Positions 1 to 5,824 of a DNA stretch of 5,824 bases are shown here, piece after piece; positions within the stretch are counted from its first letter, which is position 1; each line of letters starts with the position of its first letter. The notes under the pieces were generated by a model. It saw only the letters and a program-made list of their open reading frames with translations, had not been told where the DNA came from and did not search any database. The DNA is from Actinomycetota bacterium (GTDB lineage: Bacteria; Actinomycetota; Humimicrobiia; Humimicrobiales; Humimicrobiaceae): NCBI GenBank assembly GCA_018894445.1, contig JAHIPJ010000088.1:1-5824 (forward strand). The letters are read 5' to 3'. Both the position numbers and the translations under genes were made by a program.

Positions 1-217
1 AAAGTGCAATATCTACACTACTGAAGGAATCCTTTTTTAGCTCCTTTACTTCCAGCTCCTGGCCATAAAATATTACTTTTTTACCTAATGACCGGTGGGA
101 GGCAAGGGGAATGAGATTTTTTACAGGGAATTTCCTCTCTTCCAGTATAGATAGGAAGACCTTTCCCACTGCCCCGGTTACTCCTGCTATAGCTACATTA
201 TATTTTCTTGAGTTCAT
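1..217 (-). CDS. asd: Aspartate-semialdehyde dehydrogenase, N-terminal part (runs off the left edge)
   Basis: Only the first 72 codons are in the window. The protein begins MNSRKYNVAIAGVTGAVGKV, a Rossmann-type NADP-binding start with the GxTGxVG fingerprint at residues 12-18. It continues with a segment (LEERKFPV at 25-32, PLAS at 37-40) typical of bacterial Asd, and the last visible residues VDIAL precede the usual phenylalanine-serine-alanine stretch. The family reduces aspartyl-4-phosphate to aspartate semialdehyde with NADPH in the cytoplasm, the second step toward lysine, threonine and methionine. The ATG at 217 has a GGTGGG ribosome-binding site 5 nt upstream, and I see no in-frame alternative start close by. 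It lies 70 bp after lysC, whose product makes its substrate, so co-transcription is likely. The catalytic cysteine and histidine lie outside the window, so intactness cannot be judged. Confidence 0.92.
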   Translation of the reverse strand, partial: MNSRKYNVAIAGVTGAVGKVFLSILEERKFPVKNLIPLASHRSLGKKVIFYGQELEVKELKKDSFSSVDIAL

Positions 218-222
218 TTTTA

Positions 223-228
223 CCCACC
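223..228 (-). promoter_or_regulatory. Ribosome-binding site of asd
   Basis: GGTGGG on the minus strand ends 5 nt before the ATG at 217. It is G-rich and acceptably spaced, and it supports this ATG as the true start of the truncated asd gene. The 70-bp gap that contains it (218-287) is otherwise AT-rich and shows neither a convincing terminator nor a good -35/-10 pair. Confidence 0.6.
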
Positions 229-287
229 ACTTTTGCGATTTTAATTAATCTATTAATAAAGCCGGAAATAAGCCTTTTATTTTTATA

Positions 288-1511
288 TTATTTTGCCAGA
301 CCAAAACCGCTGTGCAGTGCCTTTACAGCTTCTTTAACCCTGCTCTTCTTGACTACACAGGAAATTCTTATGGGAGAGGTGCTGATCATTTCAATATTTA
401 TATCCTTGTCTGCCAGAATTTTAAACATTTTTGCCGCTACGCCAGGATGTGTTTGCATTCCAGCACCGACAATGGCTACTTTAGCAATATCGGTATCTAC
501 TTCTATACGTATATTTCTGAGTTTATTTAGAACTTCCTTTGCCAGAGACAAATCCTCATTTTTTACTGTAAACGAAATAGCAGCAAAGTTCTCCTCACTG
601 ACATTCTGCACAATCAGATCAACATCTATATCCGCATCTGCTAATCTGCCAAAAAGATTGGCAGCAACACCTGGCTTATCTTCCAGGCCAAAAATCGATA
701 CTTTTGCCTCACCTACATCATGAGTTACTCCGGTAATCAGTGGTCTTTCCATTCTCTCATCTTTCTTATAATCATCCATAACCCATGTCCCTTCAATATC
801 ATTAAAACTTGACCTAATATGTAATATTACATTATGTTTCCTGGCAAATTCTACAGCTCTTAAGTGAATCACTTTAGCTCCGGAAGATGCAAGCTCCAGC
901 ATCTCATCATATGAAAGCGTCTCCAGTTTAATAGCTTCATTTACCACGTTGGGATCAGTCGAATAAACCCCATCAACATCTGTATATATCTCACAATATC
1001 TCGCTTTTAGTGCCGAAGCCAGAGCAACTGCAGTTGTATCAGAGCCTCCCCTGCCCAGCGTTGTAATATCACCATCTATATTAACACCTTGAAAGCCTGC
1101 TACAACAACTACCCTATCTTTTTTTAATTCCTTAAGTATTCTATCTACCTTGATATTTAAAATTTTTGCATTTGAATAAACATCATCGGTTAAAATTCCT
1201 GCCTGTTCGCCTGAGAGAGATATACAGCCGTATCCTTTTTCTTGAATTGCCATAGCCAGCAGCGCGCTTGATACCTGCTCTCCTGTTGACATAAGCATAT
1301 CCATCTCCCGGCGGGAGGGGCTGGAAGCAATTTTACCCGCAAGTTCAATTAATCTGTCAGTCGTATCACCCATTGCTGAAACGGCAACCACTACACTATT
1401 TCCTTCCAGCCTGGCTTTAATAACCCTATCTGCAACCCTTTTTATTTTATCTTTGTCACCAACAGAAGTGCCGCCAAACTTCAAGACTATTATATTTTTT
1501 TTATATCTCAT
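288..1511 (-). CDS. lysC: Aspartate kinase (aspartokinase), ACT-domain regulated
   Basis: Phosphorylates aspartate with ATP to aspartyl-4-phosphate, the committed step toward lysine, threonine and methionine. Counting from the ATG at 1511 (407 residues, the usual length), the amino-acid kinase domain fills about 5-240: KFGGTSVG at 11-18, MSTGEQ at 74-79, LGRGGSDT at 152-159 and [11 protein letters not shown] at 177-187. Two ACT domains follow at about 260-330 and 343-400. They carry [15 protein letters not shown] and ISTSPIRIS, segments that in Corynebacterium and Bacillus LysC form the effector sites, so feedback inhibition by lysine and/or threonine is inferred. The start is uncertain: in-frame TTG codons at 1553 and 1538 would add 14 or 9 residues, and the ATG has only a weak ribosome-binding site. 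I chose ATG because family members begin a few residues before the KFGGTS motif. It follows nifJ by 50 bp and precedes asd by 70 bp. No lysine riboswitch fits in the upstream gap. Confidence 0.95.
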   Translation of the reverse strand: MRYKKNIIVLKFGGTSVGDKDKIKRVADRVIKARLEGNSVVVAVSAMGDTTDRLIELAGKIASSPSRREMDMLMSTGEQVSSALLAMAIQEKGYGCISLSGEQAGILTDDVYSNAKILNIKVDRILKELKKDRVVVVAGFQGVNIDGDITTLGRGGSDTTAVALASALKARYCEIYTDVDGVYSTDPNVVNEAIKLETLSYDEMLELASSGAKVIHLRAVEFARKHNVILHIRSSFNDIEGTWVMDDYKKDERMERPLITGVTHDVGEAKVSIFGLEDKPGVAANLFGRLADADIDVDLIVQNVSEENFAAISFTVKNEDLSLAKEVLNKLRNIRIEVDTDIAKVAIVGAGMQTHPGVAAKMFKILADKDINIEMISTSPIRISCVVKKSRVKEAVKALHSGFGLAK

Positions 1512-1561
1512 CTTCGAACCAGTTATTTTTTTATTCAAATTTATTTCCAGCAAATCTTTTT

Positions 1562-4500
1562 TTATTTCACTTCAGCCATTGCCCTGTATTTTTCATACTT
1601 GGCTTTAGCTTCCTCTTCCGCCTTGCCAAACAGATCTTTAGCTATTTCCGGGAAAGTCTTGGTAAGCGATGCATATCTTACTTCACCCATAAGGAATTCC
1701 CTGAATGATTCTGTTGGCTCCTTTGAGTCTAAAGTAAATGGATTCTTGCCTTCTTTTTTCATTTCCGGGTTATATCTGTACAGGTGCCAGTATCCTGCAT
1801 CTACCGCTTGTTTTTCCCTTAGCTGCGTACAGCCCATTCCGGCATAAATCCCGTGATTAATACACGGGCAGTAAGCTATTATAAGTGACGGACCATTGTA
1901 TCTTTCAGCTTCAAGAAATGTTCTTATTGTCTGCTTCTGACTGGCGCCCATTGCAATCTGGGCAACATACACATACCCATAGGACATTGCCATAAGCCCC
2001 AGATCTTTTTTCTTAACTTTTTTACCTGAAGCGGCAAATTTTGCTACTGCTCCAATCGGAGTTGCTTTTGAAGCCTGCCCTCCCGTATTAGAATATACTT
2101 CCGTATCAAATACAAGTACATTTATGTTTTCTCCGGATGCCAGCACATGATCCAGCCCGCCATATCCTATATCGTAAGCCCAGCCATCACCGCCAAATGC
2201 CCATACCGATTTTTTTATCAGATAATCCTTAAATTCCAGTATTTTTTCCCCAAACTCATTAGCTTTCTTATCGCCGAGATCTCCCCCCAGTAGTTTTAAA
2301 ATTCTTGCGGTAGATCCCCTGCTTGCCTGCTCGTTTTCTCTACCTGAAATCCATTCACTCATAGCCATTTTTACCAGAGGGTTTATATTTATTTCAGACA
2401 GTCCTCTCATATAATCTTCAATTTTATTGCGCAGTTGCTTTATGGCTAAAACCATTCCATATCCATATTCAGCATTATCTTCAAATAAGGAATTTGCCCA
2501 TGCCGGTCCTTTACCTTTTGCATTAATAGTATAGGGGGTCGAAGGAGCCGAACCACCCCAGATAGATGAGCATCCTGTGGCATTTGCTACCAACATTCTG
2601 TCTCCAAACAACTGAGTAACCAGTTTTGCATACGGAGTTTCGCCACATCCTGCGCATGCACCTGAAAATTCGAACAATGGTTTTTTAAATTGACTTCCCT
2701 TAACAGTATCAGCAGGCACAATATCTTCCTTTACTGGGATTTTTGAAGCAAAATCCCAGTTTTTAATTTGAGCTTTCTGTGAGTCCAGCGGTTTCATAAC
2801 AAGGGCTTTATTTTTAGCCGGACAGATATTTGCACAGTTCCCGCATCCTGTACAATCAAGTGTGCTGACCTGTATTCTATATGCAAACTGCTCAAGACCT
2901 TTCCCTTTTGCCCCTACGGTTTCAAATTCCCCGGGAGCATTCTTTACTTCTTCACCGGTGAGCAGTACCGGCCTTATAACCGCATGGGGACATATATACG
3001 AGCATTGATTGCATTGTATGCAATTATCCTTCTGCCATTCCGGTACATTTACTGCTATACCCCTTTTCTCATAAGCTGCAGTCCCTTGAGGAAATGTCCC
3101 ATCCTCAGCCCCTACAAATGCACTAACAGGGATGCTGTCGCCTTCCTGCCTGTTTATAACTCTTAAGATATTTTTTATAAAGTCCGGTTCCTGAGCTCCT
3201 GCAACATCCTCCACTTCAACTGCATCTTTCCAGCTGTCAGGAATTTTTACTTTCTTCAGTGATTTTATCCCACTGTCTACTGCCTGGTAGTTCATCTGTA
3301 CAATTTTCTCACCTTTTTGCCCATAGGTTTTCTCTATCGCTTCCTTCATATATTTTACTGCATCATCTAAAGGTATAACTTTTGCAAGTTTAAAGAAGGC
3401 AGACTGCATAATCATATTTATCCTGCTGCCCAATCCAATCTCAGCCGCTATATCAGTGGCATCAATTATATAAAAATCTATATTATGGTCTGACAGATAT
3501 TTTTTCATACCTGCCGGCAGTTTCTCCTCCAGTTCCTGTGCGCTCCACTGACAGTTTAAAAGAAAGATCCCATCGTCTTTTAATCCTTTGAGTAAATCAT
3601 ATTGCCCTATGTAAGCCTGATTATGACAGGCTACAAAATCAGCATCGCTGATCAGGTAAGTTGACCTGATAGGATTCTTTCCAAATCTCAAATGAGACAC
3701 TGTCAGGCCGCCGGATTTTTTAGAGTCATAGGCAAAGTAACCCTGAGCATAAAGGTCAGTATTATCACCAATTATCTTAATAGCATTTTTATTTGCTCCA
3801 ACCGTACCATCAGAGCCCAGGCCCCAGAATTTGCATCTTATAGTTCCTTCAGGAGCAGTCTCAATCTCCTCTTTAACTTCAAGAGATGTGTGAGTAACAT
3901 CATCATTTATGCCTATGGTAAATCCATTTTTAGGACTTGCCAGTTTTAAATTATCAAATACAGCTTTTATCTGGCCTGGAGTGGTATCCTTCGAACCGAG
4001 CCCATATCTTCCACCCACAATAACAGGTTTATCTTCCACTTCATAAAATGCAGTTTTGACATCCAGGTATAACGGTTCACCTATTGCACCCGGCTCTTTT
4101 GTCCTGTCCAGAACAGCAATCTTCCTGACAGTTTTTGGTATTGACTGGAGGAAAAATTCAGTAGAAAAAGGTCTATAAAGATGAACCTTTACCACTCCTA
4201 CCTTTTCACCTGACTTATTTAGATACTCTACAGTTTCATCTATAGTGTCCGTAACTGAACCCATCGCCACAATTACGTATTCGGCATCTTTTACCCCTAC
4301 ATAATTAAATGGCTTATATTCTCTTCCGGTTAATTTACTAATCTTATTCATACAATCTAAAACTATTTGCGGAACTTTACTGTAAAAACTATTTGATGAT
4401 TCCCTTGCCTGGAAAAATATATCAGGATTCTGAGCCGTGCCCCTGGTAACCGGATGCTCCGGATTCAAAGCTCTTTCTCTGAACTGCCTTAATGCATCGT

Positions 4501-5086
4501 CATCAATTAGCTTTTTAAAATCCTCATATTCAATAACTTCAATTTTTTGAATTTCATGTGAACTTCTAAAACCGTCAAAGAAGTGCAGAAAAGGTACTCT
4601 TGACTTAATTGCAGACAGATGTGCCACCCCTGCAAGATCCATAATTTCCTGTATTGAACCAGAAGCTAATAGTCCAAAGCCAGTTTGTCTTACAGCCATT
4701 ACATCCGAGTGATCACCAAATATTGAAAGCGCATGGGAAGCAACAGTACGGGCACTTACATGAAATACACCTGGCAGAAGTTCTCCTGAAATTTTATACA
4801 TATTCGGAATCATTAGAAGAAGCCCCTGAGATGCAGTAAAAGTTGAAGTAAGAGAACCTGCTGCAAGTGAGCCGTGTACCGCTCCTGATGCACCTCCTTC
4901 AGACTGGAGTTCGCTCACACTGACCACCTGCCCGAACATGTTCTTCCTGCCATGAGCAGCCCACTCATCAACATATTCACCCATAGGGGAAGAAGGGGTG
5001 ATAGGATAAATAGCCGCTACTTCAGTGAAAGCATAAGCCACATATGCTGCAGCCATATTTCCATCCATGGTTTTCATGGTTTTCAT
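1562..5086 (-). CDS. nifJ: Pyruvate:ferredoxin (flavodoxin) oxidoreductase, single-chain
   Basis: Cytoplasmic enzyme that converts pyruvate plus CoA to acetyl-CoA, CO2 and two reduced ferredoxins, reversibly in some anaerobes. The 1174-residue length matches single-chain PFORs. Domain I has [11 protein letters not shown] at 27-37 and Arg113, the equivalents of the pyruvate-site residues of the Desulfovibrio africanus enzyme. The gamma-like domain starts near 415 ([13 protein letters not shown] at 422-434), and the EKR segment is at 673-675. Two ferredoxin-type 4Fe-4S motifs have Cys689/692/695/699 and Cys745/748/751/755. The proximal cluster is probably held by Cys811, Cys814, Cys839 and Cys1075 (CINHG). 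The thiamine-diphosphate and Mg site is GDGW at 966-969 with SNTGGQ at 999-1004. The C-terminal disulfide extension of the Desulfovibrio enzyme is absent. The ATG at 5086 has AGGGAG 10 nt upstream; an in-frame TTG at 5134 would add 16 atypical residues. A promoter precedes it, and lysC follows closely. All expected motifs are present, so it looks functional. The direction of catalysis in the cell cannot be told from sequence. Confidence 0.98.
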   Translation of the reverse strand: MKTMKTMDGNMAAAYVAYAFTEVAAIYPITPSSPMGEYVDEWAAHGRKNMFGQVVSVSELQSEGGASGAVHGSLAAGSLTSTFTASQGLLLMIPNMYKISGELLPGVFHVSARTVASHALSIFGDHSDVMAVRQTGFGLLASGSIQEIMDLAGVAHLSAIKSRVPFLHFFDGFRSSHEIQKIEVIEYEDFKKLIDDDALRQFRERALNPEHPVTRGTAQNPDIFFQARESSNSFYSKVPQIVLDCMNKISKLTGREYKPFNYVGVKDAEYVIVAMGSVTDTIDETVEYLNKSGEKVGVVKVHLYRPFSTEFFLQSIPKTVRKIAVLDRTKEPGAIGEPLYLDVKTAFYEVEDKPVIVGGRYGLGSKDTTPGQIKAVFDNLKLASPKNGFTIGINDDVTHTSLEVKEEIETAPEGTIRCKFWGLGSDGTVGANKNAIKIIGDNTDLYAQGYFAYDSKKSGGLTVSHLRFGKNPIRSTYLISDADFVACHNQAYIGQYDLLKGLKDDGIFLLNCQWSAQELEEKLPAGMKKYLSDHNIDFYIIDATDIAAEIGLGSRINMIMQSAFFKLAKVIPLDDAVKYMKEAIEKTYGQKGEKIVQMNYQAVDSGIKSLKKVKIPDSWKDAVEVEDVAGAQEPDFIKNILRVINRQEGDSIPVSAFVGAEDGTFPQGTAAYEKRGIAVNVPEWQKDNCIQCNQCSYICPHAVIRPVLLTGEEVKNAPGEFETVGAKGKGLEQFAYRIQVSTLDCTGCGNCANICPAKNKALVMKPLDSQKAQIKNWDFASKIPVKEDIVPADTVKGSQFKKPLFEFSGACAGCGETPYAKLVTQLFGDRMLVANATGCSSIWGGSAPSTPYTINAKGKGPAWANSLFEDNAEYGYGMVLAIKQLRNKIEDYMRGLSEININPLVKMAMSEWISGRENEQASRGSTARILKLLGGDLGDKKANEFGEKILEFKDYLIKKSVWAFGGDGWAYDIGYGGLDHVLASGENINVLVFDTEVYSNTGGQASKATPIGAVAKFAASGKKVKKKDLGLMAMSYGYVYVAQIAMGASQKQTIRTFLEAERYNGPSLIIAYCPCINHGIYAGMGCTQLREKQAVDAGYWHLYRYNPEMKKEGKNPFTLDSKEPTESFREFLMGEVRYASLTKTFPEIAKDLFGKAEEEAKAKYEKYRAMAEVK

Positions 5087-5096
5087 AACTGATCTA

Positions 5097-5102
5097 CTCC
5101 CT
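5097..5102 (-). promoter_or_regulatory. Ribosome-binding site of nifJ
   Basis: AGGGAG on the minus strand lies 10 nt before the ATG at 5086. This favours that ATG over the next in-frame ATG codons at 5077 and 5068, which are 19 and 28 nt from the motif, and over the upstream TTG at 5134. The spacing is at the long end of the normal range. Confidence 0.65.
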
Positions 5103-5153
5103 GGAAAAATTCTTAAGTATAAACAAGCTTTCAAGCAAACACAAAATCATTGA

Positions 5154-5182
5154 ATTATAACACATTTAATTTATTTTTTTAA
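5154..5182 (-). promoter_or_regulatory. Probable sigma-A/sigma-70 type promoter of nifJ
   Basis: On the minus strand a perfect TATAAT lies at 5154-5159. A TG sits one base upstream of it, so the full TGTTATAAT extended -10 is present. Exactly 17 bp further upstream is TTAAAA (5177-5182), which matches 4 of 6 bases of the TTGACA consensus and sits beside an A-run. Transcription would start near 5147 and leave a leader of about 60 nt before the nifJ ATG. With no terminator seen after nifJ or lysC, this promoter would also serve lysC and asd. The region is AT-rich, so chance matches are possible, but the spacing and extended -10 together make this the best candidate in the window. Confidence 0.6.
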
Positions 5183-5201
5183 TAAACTAATTCACGCGGC
5201 T

Positions 5202-5219
5202 GGATAGTTTTAGCTACCC
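5202..5219 (-). other. Small hairpin just downstream of recR, possible weak terminator
   Basis: On the minus strand, GGGTAG and CTATCC pair as a 6-bp stem with one G-U wobble around a 6-nt loop (CTAAAA), starting 5 nt after the recR stop codon. There is no U-run directly after the stem; the nearest T-rich stretch begins about 10 nt later and is mixed. It is therefore not a canonical intrinsic terminator. It may slow polymerase or protect the recR 3' end, or it may be chance. Confidence 0.25.
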
Positions 5220-5224
5220 GTAGA

Positions 5225-5824
5225 TTAAAGTTCTCTTCTATCAGAAATTGCCCTTCCTATGGTTACCTCATCTGCATATTCCAGGTCACTACCAACAGGA
5301 AGTCCGCTTGCCAGTTTAGTAACTTTAACTCCCAGGGGGACTAATATCTTTTTTAAATACATACCAGTACTTTCACCCTCAACAGTGGGATTTACTGCAA
5401 TTATTACCTCTTCAATATTATTAGCCTTCACGCGCTCCAGCAGCCTGGGTACTCTTATCTCGTCAGGCCCTACATTTTCTATGGGAGACAGCAGTCCGCC
5501 AAGGATATGATACAACCCCTTGTATTCACCGGTTTTTTCAATAATTATTACATCGCTTACTTCCTCTACTATACATATTTTTTTTCTATCCCTGGACTGG
5601 TCCCTGCAAATATGGCAGATATCTTCTTCGGTCAGACTGTAACATTGACTGCAAAATTTAACCTTTTCCTTCATCTCAATCAGGTTTTTGGAGAATTTTA
5701 CAATATCGCTATGAGAAAGCTTGAGCAAAAAGAATACAATTCTTTTGGCAGATTTGGGGCCTATTCCCGGAAGTTTCCTGAATTCGTTTATTAAATTTTC
5801 TACACTTTTTATATATAAAGCCAT
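5225..5824 (-). CDS. recR: Recombination mediator protein RecR
   Basis: RecR acts with RecO (and RecF) to load RecA onto single-stranded DNA at gaps and stalled forks. The 199-residue product matches the usual length of about 198. It shows the N-terminal helix-hairpin-helix (KLPGIGPKSAKR at 17-28). A C4 zinc finger follows with Cys58, Cys61, Cys70 and Cys73 (CX2C-X8-CX2C). The Toprim domain starts at about 83 (IVEEVSD at 85-91; NPTVEGESTGMYL at 145-157), and the conserved C-terminal segment SGLPVGSDLEYADEV lies at 173-187. The ATG occupies the last three bases of the window, so its ribosome-binding site is not visible, but the MALYIKSVENLI start fits family N-termini and the gene is probably complete. 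In many bacteria recR follows dnaX and the ebfC/yaaK gene; here they would lie beyond the right edge. The 138-bp gap to nifJ, with its own promoter, suggests that recR ends its operon. Confidence 0.97.
   Translation of the reverse strand: MALYIKSVENLINEFRKLPGIGPKSAKRIVFFLLKLSHSDIVKFSKNLIEMKEKVKFCSQCYSLTEEDICHICRDQSRDRKKICIVEEVSDVIIIEKTGEYKGLYHILGGLLSPIENVGPDEIRVPRLLERVKANNIEEVIIAVNPTVEGESTGMYLKKILVPLGVKVTKLASGLPVGSDLEYADEVTIGRAISDRREL

Noticed and set aside
218..287. Possible promoter or terminator between lysC and asd, including a TAAAAT box and GGCTTAT/GGCTTTAT near-repeats on the minus strand.
   Set aside because: No acceptable -35 lies 16-18 bp upstream of the TAAAAT, and the repeats are direct rather than inverted, so they form no terminator stem. 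The signals are what AT-rich DNA gives by chance.
208..723. A plus-strand open frame of 171 codons overlapping the end of lysC and start of asd.
   Set aside because: It lies antisense over clear lysC and asd coding sequence, its translation is low-complexity and hydrophobic without a recognisable domain, and it shows no proper upstream ribosome-binding site.
1512..1561. Lysine riboswitch (L-box), T-box or attenuator ahead of lysC.
   Set aside because: The gap from the nifJ stop is only 50 bp, far too short for an L-box or T-box, and no stem plus U-run is visible.
1599..5794. Several shorter plus-strand open frames (60-95 codons) inside nifJ and recR.
   Set aside because: Each lies opposite strongly conserved codons of nifJ or recR and resembles no known protein; they are reverse-strand shadows.
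1..5824. Mobile element, CRISPR array, tRNA/rRNA, toxin-antitoxin or novel defence module.
   Set aside because: The window is almost fully occupied by four recognisable housekeeping genes. The largest non-coding stretch is 138 bp and holds no repeats, inverted ends or cloverleaf-like sequence.

Overview
The window holds four genes, all on the minus strand. In the order of transcription (right to left) they are recR, nifJ (pyruvate:ferredoxin oxidoreductase, PFOR), lysC (aspartate kinase) and the 5' end of asd (aspartate-semialdehyde dehydrogenase). The DNA is AT-rich by eye. A homodimer-type single-chain PFOR with two bacterial ferredoxin-like clusters points to an anaerobic bacterium. The Shine-Dalgarno and sigma-A-like promoter patterns resemble Firmicutes and similar low-GC anaerobes, but the window alone does not fix the phylum.

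Region by region: 5225-5824 is a full-length recR whose ATG sits exactly on the right edge of the window. 5087-5224 is a 138-bp AT-rich spacer with a small hairpin just after recR and a strong-looking promoter (perfect extended -10) reading into nifJ. 1562-5086 is an intact nifJ of 1174 residues with all recognisable cluster and thiamine-diphosphate motifs. 288-1511 is an intact lysC of 407 residues with an amino-acid kinase domain and two ACT domains; an in-frame TTG extension would bring its start to within 8 bp of nifJ. 218-287 is a 70-bp AT-rich gap. 1-217 encodes the first 72 residues of asd, which runs off the left edge.

The genes work in three areas. RecR is a DNA-repair mediator. PFOR oxidises pyruvate to acetyl-CoA and supplies reduced ferredoxin. 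LysC and Asd are the first two steps of the aspartate pathway to lysine, threonine and methionine. nifJ, lysC and asd are probably one transcription unit, since no terminator or convincing promoter is visible between them. All four genes are housekeeping types, and I see no mobile element, CRISPR array, RNA gene, defence system or other undescribed system here. The findings are modest: gene context, start-codon details and a possible internal translation start in lysC.
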